A stretch of DNA of 64,000 bases from Deinococcus aquiradiocola (GTDB taxonomy: Bacteria; Deinococcota; Deinococci; Deinococcales; Deinococcaceae): NCBI RefSeq assembly GCF_014646915.1, contig NZ_BMOE01000007.1:108431-172430 (forward strand). The letters are read 5' to 3'. The position numbers were made by a program, and so were the translations under genes. The notes beneath the pieces were generated by a model that saw only the letters and a list, made by a program, of their open reading frames with translations, searched no databases and was not told the origin of the DNA. This document shows, one piece after another, positions 8,898-18,070 of this stretch. Position 1 is the first letter of the stretch. Every line of letters starts with the position of its first letter.

Positions 8898-11507
8898 TCA
8901 GGACCCTCCCTCGTCAGGCTGGGCGCTGGCGATGTCCTGAAGGAGCTTCCGGGCCATGCTCTCGAGGCTCCCGGCCCCCAGCGTCTGGCTGATCTCGATG
9001 GCGGCCCGGAGCTGGGTCAGGGCGTCCTGCGGCTGGCCGAGCTGATGCAGCAGTTCGCCCTGATCGAACGCGGAGCGGGCCATGAAGAGGCGGTCGTCCC
9101 GCCCGGAGGCGACGCGCCACACCTCGCGCTTCAGGTCGAGGGCGCCGGTGAGGTTCCCCAGGCGCATCTCCGATTGGCCGAGGTTCCCGAGGACGCCCAG
9201 GTACGCGGTCCAGACGGCGTGGTCGCCCGGTCCGGTCTGGAGGACCTGGTGCAGCAGGTCCCGGGCTTCGGCCAGCAGCGCGCGCGCCTGAACGAATTCC
9301 TGGCGGGAGGCATGCGCCATGGCCTGCTGGGCCCGTACGCGCGCCTGAATGACGGGCTGACCGGACCGGTCGGCGAGGTCCTGCGCGGCCTGGAGGTGCG
9401 TGAACGCCTCGGGCAGGCGGCGCATGGCTTCCATCTGGCCGGCCAGGGCCAGGAAGGTGGCCTGCCGGCCCCAGGCCTGCACCTGTCCGGCCTGTCCGGC
9501 GGCGCGCAGGAGGCGTTCGGTGGCGGTCACCTGATCGCCCAGCAGCGCCTGCGAGATGTCGGCGTACTTGCCGTTGAGCAGGCTGGCGGTCTCGAAGTCC
9601 CCGTCCTGCTCGGCGCGTTCGATGCCCTTCTGCAGCAGGTGCAGGTGGGCCGTGGGGAAGCCGCGCGCCGCGATGTACTGCCCGCCCAGCCAGGCGCGTA
9701 GCAGCCGGCGCAGCAGGGGCGGTGGGGCGATCGCCGCGGCGCCCAGCAGGTGCGGGAGATCGGTCGCCAGCAGGTCGGGGCGTTCCGCGAAGGTTTCGGT
9801 GTACCCCGTGACGGCGTGCACGAGGTGATGCGGCAAGTGCGCCCGGTGGGCGCGGGCCGCGTGCCACGTGAGGTCGTGCATCTGGAAGCTCACGGTGTCT
9901 GACCCTGCGCGGCTCGCCCGCGTCAGCAGGCCGCGCTCCACGAGCTGGAACAGCGCCACGGTCACCTCCTCCTCAGGACGCGCCAGCAGGCTCGCCAGCA
10001 GTTCGGGTGTGGCCTGCGGGACGAACAGGCTGCCCAGGCCGAGGTACGCCTCGTAGGCCCGCGCGTCCAGCTGACCGACACTCTGCTCGAGCAGCACCTG
10101 GACGGTGTCGTGAGGCGCGTCGTACAGGGCGCGGACCACCTCCGCACCGGACGCGGGCCCGAGGGTGCGGGCCGCGAGCCGCACGGCGAACGGATGGTCC
10201 CCGAGGAGCGCGCAGAGGGCGTCCTGGTTCACGGCTTCCGGTTCGCCGCCCTCCGGCAGGTGGAAGCGCAGCAGGTCAAGGGCCGCCGAGCGCGGCAGCC
10301 GGGAGAGTTCCACTTTCGGCAGGTTGGGGAGGCGCAGCCGTGACGTCAGGAGCACCGGGACGGATTCCGGCAGCCGGGACAGGACCTGCTGGGCGGCGTA
10401 GGTGTTCACGGCGTTGTCCAGCACGAGCAGTCCCACCCGGGCCTGCGAGAACGCGTCTTCCAGGTCCGTGTCACGCTTCGCGCGCAGGAGGTCGCGCAGG
10501 CCGTTCAGGATCACTTCGCCCGAATCGCCGCCGACGTCCAGCCACGCCACCTGCCTGCCCGCTGGTGTGACCTGCCCGGCGAGTTCGCGGGCCAGGCGCG
10601 TCTTGCCCAGACCGGCGAGTCCGTGCACGAGCACCCTCCGGTGGTGCTGCAGCAGGGCGCGCGCCTGCGTCAGTTCATCCTGGCGTCCGAAGCAGGGCTC
10701 CGTGGCCGGCTGGGCCAGCACCTCGCCGCTCAGCAGCTCTCCCCGCTGGTTGCTGCCGGACGGCCGGTCTTCAATCTGCTGCAGGAGGTTCAGCGTCTCG
10801 GTGTCCGGAGTGAGGTTCAGTTCACTCTCCAGCATCCGGCGGCACTCCTCGAAGACCTGGAGGGCCTGCGCGGTGCGTCCGGCGCGGTGTTCGAGCAGCA
10901 TCAGGGTGCGGTAGGTGGCCTCGCTGTCACCTTCCATGAACATCGCCTGGTGCAGGAGGTCCCGGGCGCGGTCGTACTGGCCGGAGTCGAGCAGTTGCAG
11001 GCTGCAGGCCTGCAGCACCTTCAGCTGCGTGGCCCGCAGGACGCCCCGTTCCTCGTCCAGCCACGCGTCGAAGTGGGCGGAGATCGTGGCGAGTCGGCCG
11101 AGGAGCGTGTCGCTGCTCAGCGCGAAGTCCAGCGCGGCCTGCGGATCGCCCTGCTGCAGGCGGCGCAGTTCGCTGACATCGCTGATCCCCGCCAGGACGA
11201 GTTCCTGGCGGTCCTCCATGAGCCACCCGCCAGCCCCGCTCAGGCGGCGCAGCGTCATCAGGGCCTGCCGGACGTTCTGCAGAGCGTTGTGCTTGTCCGG
11301 CCAGAAGATCTCGGCCAGTTCCTCGCGGCTGGCCCGGCCCTTCAGGTGCAGGTACGCCAGCACCGCCAGGGGTTTGGGGCCGGGCAGCGGGAGAGACACG
11401 CCGCCCCAGGCGAGTCGGACCTCGCCGAGGAGGTGCAGGTACAGGTGCGCGGCGTCATCGGCGGAGCGGGCGAGCAGTTCGGGAACGGGAGGTGGAGTGG
11501 CGGTCAT
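8898..11507 (-). CDS. BTAD-type transcriptional regulator with NB-ARC ATPase and TPR region (STAND protein)
   Basis: An 869-aa modular regulator. Residues about 25-105 form an OmpR/SARP-like winged helix (LHLLGEVRLAWGG, with AEIFWPDKHNALQNVRQALM), and residues about 110-245 the BTAD helices. An NB-ARC type NTPase has Walker A at 296-303 (GLAGLGKT) and Walker B near 350 (VGLLVLDNA). From about residue 560 to the end, helical repeats typical of TPR follow. STAND regulators oligomerise on ATP and ligand binding. The ATG at 11507 has GGAGACCCG upstream; longer frames lack one. The likely target is the adjacent S8 peptidase gene. A pair of inverted 22-bp elements lies upstream at 11713-11821. Confidence 0.9.
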   Translation of the reverse strand: MTATPPPVPELLARSADDAAHLYLHLLGEVRLAWGGVSLPLPGPKPLAVLAYLHLKGRASREELAEIFWPDKHNALQNVRQALMTLRRLSGAGGWLMEDRQELVLAGISDVSELRRLQQGDPQAALDFALSSDTLLGRLATISAHFDAWLDEERGVLRATQLKVLQACSLQLLDSGQYDRARDLLHQAMFMEGDSEATYRTLMLLEHRAGRTAQALQVFEECRRMLESELNLTPDTETLNLLQQIEDRPSGSNQRGELLSGEVLAQPATEPCFGRQDELTQARALLQHHRRVLVHGLAGLGKTRLARELAGQVTPAGRQVAWLDVGGDSGEVILNGLRDLLRAKRDTDLEDAFSQARVGLLVLDNAVNTYAAQQVLSRLPESVPVLLTSRLRLPNLPKVELSRLPRSAALDLLRFHLPEGGEPEAVNQDALCALLGDHPFAVRLAARTLGPASGAEVVRALYDAPHDTVQVLLEQSVGQLDARAYEAYLGLGSLFVPQATPELLASLLARPEEEVTVALFQLVERGLLTRASRAGSDTVSFQMHDLTWHAARAHRAHLPHHLVHAVTGYTETFAERPDLLATDLPHLLGAAAIAPPPLLRRLLRAWLGGQYIAARGFPTAHLHLLQKGIERAEQDGDFETASLLNGKYADISQALLGDQVTATERLLRAAGQAGQVQAWGRQATFLALAGQMEAMRRLPEAFTHLQAAQDLADRSGQPVIQARVRAQQAMAHASRQEFVQARALLAEARDLLHQVLQTGPGDHAVWTAYLGVLGNLGQSEMRLGNLTGALDLKREVWRVASGRDDRLFMARSAFDQGELLHQLGQPQDALTQLRAAIEISQTLGAGSLESMARKLLQDIASAQPDEGGS

Positions 11508-11712
11508 CGGGTCTCCGGGCGTCAGGCGCCTGGCCTCTCCCGGTCGGAGTTCCGGAAATCCGGGCTCCGCGGGTCTGGATGTCTGGTCTCGCATGGGCGG
11601 CACGGGTCTCATGAGTAACATCTCACAGTTCCGGAAGGTTGGTGTGGTCATGTTTCGGTTCTTCCGGGCGGTCGATCCTCGGTTCTGTTCATGCGGGCAT
11701 CGTCCCGGAGGA

Positions 11713-11821
11713 GCGTGAAAACGGCGTCAAAGCGACCCGTCAGCGGCCCCGCGTGGGACATCGGCCGGTCCACCACGGGCCTGCACGCTGCCGCACACGC
11801 ACTTTGACGGGCTTTTCACGC
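11713..11821. promoter_or_regulatory. inverted pair of 22-bp elements in a divergent promoter region
   Basis: The first arm (11713-11734) reads GCGTGAAAACGGCGTCAAAG plus two bases. The complement of 11800-11821 reads GCGTGAAAAGCCCGTCAAAG plus two bases. They agree at all but four of 22 positions and are separated by 65 bp. The rest of the 11508-11884 gap between the BTAD regulator and the next plus-strand gene holds no supported gene. An operator for the BTAD regulator is the natural guess. A related GGCGTCAAAAGCGA occurs at 37034-37047, upstream of another divergent gene pair. Confidence 0.5.
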
Positions 11822-11884
11822 CCCCTTTCTAGGCTCCTGATAGTTCGACACCCGGGTCCAGTCGCCCGGAGACAAGGGGGTTCT

Positions 11885-11950
11885 ATGAACGAGACCAGCA
11901 GACCATGGGTTCACGCGCACCGGCAGTCGCCCACGGGAGCGGCGGCATGA
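11885..11950 (+). CDS. 21-codon leader peptide overlapping the next start
   Basis: An ATG at 11885 preceded by AAGGGGG opens a 21-codon frame whose TGA overlaps the ATG at 11947 (ATGA). The peptide starts MNETSRPWVHAHRQSPTG. The strong ribosome site and exact stop-start overlap suggest translational coupling to the zinc-ribbon membrane protein. It is too short to judge by composition. No codon run typical of attenuation is seen, although it contains two His codons and one Trp. Confidence 0.35.
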   Translation: MNETSRPWVHAHRQSPTGAAA

Positions 11951-12624
11951 CGGCCAGCTGCCCGAAATGCGGGGCCGACGACGCCAGGTACCTGAGTGTC
12001 GTGCACGAGTCCGGCCTGAGTGCGGTGGATACCCGGACCCGGGGGGCCGGGTGCAACCCGCTGACCATCCTGCTGTTTCCCTTCATCGGGTTGTGGTCGC
12101 TGCTGTTCTCGTCCTTCGGGAACGCTAGGACCACCGGCACCGTCCAGTCCCTCACCTCTGCCAAGGCCGGGCCACCAGTGCGCAAACCCCTGGCGTTCTC
12201 CCTGGTTCTGGCAGTGGTCGGACTGTTCCTGCTGCCCGGCCACACCGTCCCCGGCGTGCTGCTGCTGCTGGTCGGTGGCCTGTCCCTGTATGCCGCCTGG
12301 ACGTACAACCGGCGTGTCCACCCGTACCAGTACCAGGTGTGGGAGCAGAGTGCCATGTGTCAGCGCTGCGGCACCATCTTCGTTCCTGACGCCAACCGCA
12401 TCACCCTGGACGCCGTGACGGCCGGACAGCTCCTCGCGGAGCAGCAGCGCAGGCTCGTCACCGCCGCGCAGCCTGCACTGGACCGCGCCCAGCATCTCGG
12501 CGGCCAGGTGGTGCAGAAGGTCGTGCAGAAGACCACCGAACTCAGGGTGGCCGCCCAGCGGGAAGAACACGGCGCGCCACTCGAACCGCAGGCCGACCGG
12601 CGGGAAGCGGACCAGGAGAACTGA
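11947..12624 (+). CDS. zinc-ribbon membrane protein
   Basis: A 225-aa protein. A split zinc ribbon is formed by CPKCGADD at residues 5-8 and CQRCGTIF around 135-138, which bracket two or three hydrophobic segments (LTILLFPFIGLWSLLF, then PLAFSLVLAVVGLFLLPG and VPGVLLLLVGGLSLYAAW). The C-terminal 80 residues are a charged, probably coiled helix rich in Gln and Val repeats (QVVQKVVQKTTEL). GGGAGCGGCGGC precedes the ATG. Function unknown; the architecture suits a small membrane-anchored adaptor. It is followed by a hairpin at 12664. Confidence 0.7.
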   Translation: MTASCPKCGADDARYLSVVHESGLSAVDTRTRGAGCNPLTILLFPFIGLWSLLFSSFGNARTTGTVQSLTSAKAGPPVRKPLAFSLVLAVVGLFLLPGHTVPGVLLLLVGGLSLYAAWTYNRRVHPYQYQVWEQSAMCQRCGTIFVPDANRITLDAVTAGQLLAEQQRRLVTAAQPALDRAQHLGGQVVQKVVQKTTELRVAAQREEHGAPLEPQADRREADQEN

Positions 12625-12663
12625 GGTGAGGCAGCGGGACGGACATCACGACTGCATTCACAG

Positions 12664-12690
12664 GCGCACGGTCAGACCCGGACCGTGCGC
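12664..12690 (+). terminator. hairpin, likely terminator
   Basis: Perfect 10-bp arms GCGCACGGTC and GACCGTGCGC with a 7-nt loop lie between the zinc-ribbon gene and the transporter gene. There is no T-run after it, so termination efficiency is uncertain. Confidence 0.5.
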
Positions 12691-12747
12691 TGCGGGGAAC
12701 CCGTGACCCTGAAATCACCGCTTTCGCGTGTTCCAGGAGCGAATCGT

Positions 12748-13737
12748 TTGAACGTCCAGACGTGGACCGCGTGGCTGAAGGCTCCCTGGCAGTCCGCGCG
12801 GCGTCTGGTCACGCCCCCGGCCGCACTCGTGCTGGTGGCGGTCGTCTGGGGGTTGACGTACCCGGTCACCGGGCGGCTGGTCCGCCACGTGTCTCCCCAG
12901 CTGCTGCTGTGCTTGCGGTTCGGTCTGGCCTTCCTGCTGCTGTTCCCGGGCGTCGTGCGGGCCCGGCCCAGCCTCAGCGTACTGCTGACCGGCGCGGCGC
13001 TCGGCGTGGTCCAGTACCTGGAATTCAGCACCCTCGCCGCCGGCCTGGCCCTGACCCCGCCGGGCCGCGCGGCGTTCCTGGTCAGCCTGAGCGTGGTCCT
13101 GATCGGCGTCGCCGAGCCGCTCTGCGACCGGCGGGCCCCACCTCCAGCCACGCTGGTGGCGGTGCTCGTTACGGCGCTGGGGCTGTTGCTGGTCACCGTT
13201 CCCTCTGGAGCCTCTGCCGGCGACACGCGCAGCGCCGCCGGAGTGTGGCTGTGCCTGGCCTGCGCGGCGTGCACGACGGCCCAGGTCGTGCTGACCGGCC
13301 GGGTGATGCGCCGCCCGCACCGGAATCCGGTCCCTCCGGGCGTGCTGGTGGGCGCGCAACTCGGCACCGTGGCCCTGCTGAGTGGCCTGGCCGTGACCTG
13401 GACCGGCGGATGGACCGTACTGGCCCTGCCGCGTCTCGGCGCGCCGGTCGCCCTGGGCCTGCTGGGCGGCGTGGTGCTCCTGGCGGTGTTCGCGACGGTT
13501 CTGGCCCTGCTGGCACAGACCTGGGCTCAGGGACAGGTGTGTGCCAGTCGGGTGGCGGTCATCTACGCGCTGGAGCCGGTGGTGGCCGTGCTGGTCGGGG
13601 CCGGCCTGATGGGTGAACGGTTCGGTGCCCTCCAGGTCATGGGTGCGCTGTGCGTGCTGTGTGGCCTCGTGTGCAGCGAGTGGCCGGGCGACCGCCGTGC
13701 GGGGACGACCACAGGTACGGGAACGAATCGGGATTGA
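12748..13737 (+). CDS. EamA/DMT-family transporter
   Basis: A 329-aa inner-membrane protein with about ten hydrophobic helices in two EamA halves (ALVLVAVVWGLTYPVTGRLV opens the first; VWLCLACAACTTAQVVLTGR opens the second; ALEPVVAVLVGAGLMGERFG is the typical second-half signature). Such drug/metabolite transporters export amino acids or small metabolites; the substrate cannot be read from sequence. The TTG at 12748 is chosen because AGGAG lies 8 nt upstream (12735-12739); the ATG at 12685 would add a hydrophilic tail with no ribosome site. Confidence 0.87.
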   Translation: MNVQTWTAWLKAPWQSARRLVTPPAALVLVAVVWGLTYPVTGRLVRHVSPQLLLCLRFGLAFLLLFPGVVRARPSLSVLLTGAALGVVQYLEFSTLAAGLALTPPGRAAFLVSLSVVLIGVAEPLCDRRAPPPATLVAVLVTALGLLLVTVPSGASAGDTRSAAGVWLCLACAACTTAQVVLTGRVMRRPHRNPVPPGVLVGAQLGTVALLSGLAVTWTGGWTVLALPRLGAPVALGLLGGVVLLAVFATVLALLAQTWAQGQVCASRVAVIYALEPVVAVLVGAGLMGERFGALQVMGALCVLCGLVCSEWPGDRRAGTTTGTGTNRD

Positions 13738-13865
13738 GCCTTTCAGGTGAAGTCATCCCGGTGATCTCGGCCAACGTCTGAGGGAAAGTGCATTGAAGGC
13801 TGCCAGGGTAAGGTCGAGGACCAGGGAGACCAGACCTCGAGGAGATGGTGCTGTCTGTCTCGTCG

Positions 13866-13923
13866 TCTGTGATGAGCGCGTCAGGCCGGGTTCTTGACCT
13901 TTCAGCCGACCGCTCATCACAGA
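13866..13923. repeat. 13-bp perfect inverted repeat with 32-bp spacing
   Basis: TCTGTGATGAGCG at 13866-13878 is exactly mirrored by CGCTCATCACAGA at 13911-13923, immediately downstream of the AT-rich gene's stop and after the transporter gene. It could be a long-loop terminator for both convergent genes, or the footprint of a small insertion. Confidence 0.6.
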
Positions 13924-13940
13924 TCATACGAAGATGTCAG

Positions 13941-14516
13941 TTATGCGAATTGTCCATTTTCCTCTGGTTGCCACGTTTGATCGTATTCTGTTATCTGTCT
14001 TATATATTCAGTAGCCAAATTGTAAAAAGATCTATCGTTCTTTTCGTTTAAAAAGACGACAAAATCGTTTACTTCATCAACGCAAGGTGTTTCGTAGCCT
14101 CGGTCAATCATGTATGTATACAGACCCCAGAAATAGTCAGAGCGATCTTTAAAGTGTTTGATTATACTGGCACGGTCGCGTTGAGATTCATCGAATATAA
14201 ACGACAACCTGATAACTATTCTTGGTTGGGGATCATAAATGTGTATTATTAGTTTATTTAGGAAAATTCGATTCAACCTTATCGCAAGCGAATCTACTAC
14301 AACCAAACTGACTTCGTTGAATTGAGACGGATATAGATCTTTTGTTATCGAAAAGCAATCCATATCTAAGAAAAATAATTCGCATCTTACGATTTTTTCT
14401 AGGCCATACGATTTCGTCATTACAAACGCTATACCTTCGTCGCGTAAAGAAACACCGTTTAAGTACACATCAAAGTTAGAGGATGTTTGTGGGACTATAA
14501 TTCCGTCATCTTTCAT
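13941..14516 (-). CDS. AT-rich hypothetical protein (191 aa)
   Basis: The base composition drops sharply here (many A/T third positions), unlike all flanking genes, so horizontal transfer is likely. The start ATG at 14516 follows GAGGTAGG with a normal gap. The protein is soluble, acidic at the C-terminus (EYDQTWQPEENGQFA), with beta-rich segments such as LIIHIYDPQPRIVIRLSFIF and an aromatic YFWGLYTYMIDRGYE. No family is recognised; immunity-type proteins often look like this, but that is inference. The 13-bp inverted repeat lies just beyond its stop. Confidence 0.7.
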   Translation of the reverse strand: MKDDGIIVPQTSSNFDVYLNGVSLRDEGIAFVMTKSYGLEKIVRCELFFLDMDCFSITKDLYPSQFNEVSLVVVDSLAIRLNRIFLNKLIIHIYDPQPRIVIRLSFIFDESQRDRASIIKHFKDRSDYFWGLYTYMIDRGYETPCVDEVNDFVVFLNEKNDRSFYNLATEYIRQITEYDQTWQPEENGQFA

Positions 14517-15081
14517 TTTTTACCTACCTCGTTAAGAAAACCAGCAAATGTTTCAAATTATACCGGTCGTGGATGACCTGGGTGCGCTGCGCTTCTGGCG
14601 GAAATGCTTGGCGTCCTTCAAGTTCGAGAGGGTCTGATGTTCAGCGTGCTGAGTTCACCGGTCATCACCCGGAGAAGCGCGACTTCCGGGGCGACTTCGG
14701 GGGTACCCCTCAAGTCACCCCCCAGGTCAGGCGAGGTCGGGAAGGCGAATTTCACCCACAGCCTGCTTTCCTCGTGCTGGAGGGGCGGAGCAGGCGCGCC
14801 GGCCGCGCCGCACACCTGCACCGTCCGCTTGATCCTGCGCCCCCATGGTCTGAGCTGACCGACACCGGCGAGGGCGTTGGTCCCATCCGGGTTGAACGGC
14901 ACCGGCGGGTGCTGCCCCGGCAGCCGTACCATGTCCCGGCCTGCTGGTGGCATGCCACCACCCGTGTTGGTGAACGCGCACACCCACGACTCTCCGCTCT
15001 CCGCGGGGAGCGCTTCCGCCTCCCGCACCCATGCAGATGACCTGCCCGGCAGGCCTGCGGGCGCCTGGAACGCCCTCGCGG
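14517..15081. other. 565-bp stretch without an assignable gene
   Basis: Both strands carry long GC-rich frames (for example the one antisense to the DUF945 gene runs down to 14618), but none has a domain or ribosome site. Part of it may be decayed coding DNA. I see no RNA gene or repeat. Confidence 0.4.
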
Positions 15082-16368
15082 TCACTGCAGCGGCACGCCG
15101 TTGACCTTCAGGCCGTCCTGATCGAGGCGCAGGTCGGCGGCCAGGCGAGTGCCCTTCCGGACGAGCAGGCCCTCCTCCTGCGCGGCCTGGAGCATGCTGG
15201 CGACATTCTTCCTCTGCCCGGCGATTCGCGTGCCCAGTTCCTCGATCGCCTGCGCCTCTCCCTCCAGATGAGCTTGGACGTCCATCTGGGACATCAGGGC
15301 CTCCGGGTCGAGCATCAGGGTCATCCAGTCGACATCCGCACCTGCCTTGAAGGCTGCCCTGGCATTCAGCTGCACTTCGTTCGTTCCGCTGCCCACCGAG
15401 AGCCGGTCGACCGACAGGGTCGGCCCGGCCTGCAGCAGGGCGTTGAAGATCGAGTTCAGCGTCTTCGGATCGAAGTTCTGGTCCGCCACGTCGACGTGAC
15501 CGAGCTGCGCGAGGACCTGGCGATCGAGTCGGCCCATCGTGAGGTTGAGGGTCATGTCGTCGTACGTCTGACCGTTCAGCGTGGCCCTGGCGACGTGGTA
15601 CCGCGCGCTGCTGGACACGAACTGCGCGTCGCTCTTCACCTCGCTCTCCGCCTTGACCGGTCCGACGTTGAAGACCGTGCTGCCCTGATCGGACCCACGG
15701 ATCTCGCCGACGTTCAGGGTCGTCGTCGCGTTCCCCATCCCGTCCTGGGCCGTCTGACCGGTCGTCGACCAGGTGCTTGCCCCGAGCGTGATCAGGCCCC
15801 CGCCGCCCCTCACGGTCAGGCCGGGCCACTGCCCGTCGCCGCGCACGCGCTCCCCTTCCGAGTACACGTTGCCGGTGACGGCCTTCCACGCCATGGTCGT
15901 TCCGTCACCCGTGAACTGTCCTTCCGGGACCCGGTACGTCGTGACGCTGTTCCCGCCGAACTTGACGAGGGTCGTGATGCTGATCTTCTGCCCGCCCAGC
16001 GCCGCGTCCAGCTGTTTCTGCACGTCCGGGGGGAACGTCACGTCGGTCACGACGGTCGCGGCCCCGAACGCCCGGCCCTCGGGGAACGGTCCGTTGTGCA
16101 CGCGGCTGGTCAGGGTGACCACGACCGGCTCGGCACTCTTCGGCAGCAGGGTGAGCTTGGTGACCTGCGTCCCCCCCATCACGTTCCCCTGGTACGGCCC
16201 GCTGACCATCGTGGCAAGGCCCGAGCCTTCCAGGGTCTTCCGGGTGCGTTCGAGCTGTTCCTGCACGTTCCGCTGCGTCTGCTCGCCCGCGACGACCGCC
16301 GTGCCGGCGCCGGCGAGGAGGAGCGCGGCCGTGGCGATGAGGGCCGTCCGGGCAGTGGGATGCATCAT
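15082..16368 (-). CDS. DUF945/YdgA-like exported protein
   Basis: A 428-aa protein with an N-terminal signal or anchor (TALIATAALLLAGAGTAVVA). The pattern is that of YdgA/DUF945: an early helix with GEQTQRNVQEQLERTRKTL, then a long beta-rich body with alternating TLTLLPKSAEPVVVTLTS-like strands, and a C-terminal NGVPLQ ending in which 'G-x-x-L-NG-x-P' is typical. The family is periplasmic and of unknown role. The start at the ATG-ATG pair (16368/16365) is a guess because no ribosome site is evident. It is monocistronic. Confidence 0.75.
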   Translation of the reverse strand: MMHPTARTALIATAALLLAGAGTAVVAGEQTQRNVQEQLERTRKTLEGSGLATMVSGPYQGNVMGGTQVTKLTLLPKSAEPVVVTLTSRVHNGPFPEGRAFGAATVVTDVTFPPDVQKQLDAALGGQKISITTLVKFGGNSVTTYRVPEGQFTGDGTTMAWKAVTGNVYSEGERVRGDGQWPGLTVRGGGGLITLGASTWSTTGQTAQDGMGNATTTLNVGEIRGSDQGSTVFNVGPVKAESEVKSDAQFVSSSARYHVARATLNGQTYDDMTLNLTMGRLDRQVLAQLGHVDVADQNFDPKTLNSIFNALLQAGPTLSVDRLSVGSGTNEVQLNARAAFKAGADVDWMTLMLDPEALMSQMDVQAHLEGEAQAIEELGTRIAGQRKNVASMLQAAQEEGLLVRKGTRLAADLRLDQDGLKVNGVPLQ

Positions 16369-16621
16369 GTCGCGTTCAGTATAGGAAGCCGTCCCGCGCC
16401 GCAAGGCCTCAGATGTGGATCCTCGGTCTCAGCGGCATAGGCGGGGAGGTGTGGTGCTCCATGGGTGCGGGCTGGGCGCCTCGTCCTCTCCGTGCGGCAG
16501 GACGACCCCTTCCCTGCCGTGAGGGTCGGGGGACCGGTCACCGACGGGATGTAGGGCGCAGTTCCCCTTCTGTGTTCCGGCCAACCGCTCGGAAGCTCAG
16601 GTCCTGGTTCTGGCGCCGGTC

Positions 16622-17788
16622 TCAGCGGTGAATGAACGTTTTGAGTTCGGAGACCGCGGGTTCCAGCGTGTCTTCTCGCTTCGCCCGGGTGATCAGCAGG
16701 ATCGCCGCTTTGGCGTCCGCTACCGGGTGGCCTGTCAGCGCTGAACAGCTCGTACCGTACACCTGATGCTCCCGCCGCCCCTCCCTGGCTGTTGCGCTGG
16801 CCTGGGTGCTGGATGCAGTTGGTGTCGGGCAGACGCGCAGCGTTGCAGGAGAGCGACCAGACCGCACTCGTTCTGCGGCAGGGTTCAATAGGCACGCCGA
16901 CTGTGGTCGTCCACATTGATTCCGAACCGGGCGTCCAGTCGCCTCTCGACCTCCTTTGACAGCGTCCAGTAAGGCTGCGCGGCGGAACTGTACACCTGTT
17001 CTGGGTCGAGGAGCATGGACATCACGGTATCCAGCTTGGAATTGGACAGCCACCGCACAATGGCTTACCGGTCATACGCCGATGGAACGGCCCTGTGCGG
17101 GGGAGAACAACTGGAACTCTCCCCTACCCCTCGGTATCCCGGTACTGCGGCGATGGATCGTGGCGGACACAGGGATCCCCGGAGACACGGTGTGGTCCCC
17201 GTCTGACCGGATCCAGTCCCTTGGTCGTTGCCCAGCCCGTGTCTCTTCGTCTGCCGTCCCCGGTCGGGCCCTTGGAGGAGAAGTACGAGATGCCGTACTG
17301 GTGAGGTGATTCACGGTGGGCGACACCGACCGTGATGGCAAGCTCGGCGTTGCCGGGGTCGTTGATGGTGAGCGCCAGGGTGGTCGCGACCGGGCCGAGC
17401 AGTTTGCTGCTGACCGTGCCGTACCCGGTGTTCCCGGCGGCCACGACGACCACCACCCCGCTGGGGACCAGCCAGCCCATCTCGACGCATAGCGGACTCT
17501 GGCCGCACGCGAACCATTCCGGGTCGAAGCCGTGCCCGATGCTGATGTTCACTCCGTGGACCTGCAGGAGTTTACCGTTGCCGTTGACCTTCTGCAGGTG
17601 CGCGAGCGCGGCGAGGAGGTTGCTGACGTTGCCTCTGTCCTGGGCGTCGGGCGCCTTGTCGCTGAGCAGCCTGCACTGCATGGCAACGCTGCTCAGCCGG
17701 AGAAAGCACGGTCCTCGACGTTCTCGTGGTCACTGCGGAAGGCCATCATGGTGTGCAGGGCCCACCACGCCCGGTCGTCCATCCCCTT
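16622..17788 (-). pseudogene. decayed S8 (subtilisin-like) peptidase gene
   Basis: The minus strand carries pieces of one secreted subtilase in different frames. The first fragment near 17788-17696 reads MDDRAWWALHTMMAFRSDHE and ends at a TGA. The 17681-17124 frame has HGVNISIGHGFDPEWFACGQ, then oxyanion Asn in VVVVVAAGNTGYG and SYFSSKGPTGDG. A third frame ends at 16622 with VYGTSCSALTGHPVADAKAA, a degraded Ser region (GTS). The Asp and His regions are not recognisable as such, and the segment after GPTGDG, expected to read like 'KPDLVAPG', is scrambled by frameshifts. It is not expected to give an active enzyme. Confidence 0.8.
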
Positions 17789-17966
17789 CCGTGCCGGACG
17801 TGATGGTCATTGGGCAGGGGTGGCGGTCAGGCCTGGCGTCGGTCGCGGAGAGTCAGCCCACCTAGACCCGCTCGAGGCAGCACGACCCCTGATTCCATGC
17901 ATTCCAGCATCTCTCTCACCACACGCCCTGTTTTCCTAACTCCTTCCAGGGCCCTTCCTGCTTCCT

Positions 17967-17982
17967 TGTATACCGGTATACA
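17967..17982. promoter_or_regulatory. 16-bp perfect palindrome
   Basis: TGTATACCGGTATACA, perfectly symmetric, lies beyond the rep gene's 3' end. The same core recurs inside the 30-bp palindrome at 18029-18058. It looks like an operator or recombination-type site. The CRISPR leaders contain a similar sequence, TGCATACC(C)GGTATGCA. Confidence 0.6.
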
Positions 17983-18028
17983 CCGGCCCGATTGTCAGAT
18001 CCCTGGCATCAGTCAGGGCGCCGCGGAG

Positions 18029-18058
18029 GGGCTGATGTATACCGGTATACATCAGCCC
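18029..18058. terminator. 30-bp perfect palindrome downstream of rep
   Basis: It is centred on TATACCGGTATA with outer arms GGGCTGATG and CATCAGCCC, symmetric over all 30 bp. Being about 20 bp past the rep stop it could terminate rep transcription, but perfect symmetry without a loop also suits a protein-binding site, as does the shared core with 17967-17982. Confidence 0.65.
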
Positions 18059-18070
18059 GTTCACCAGATC

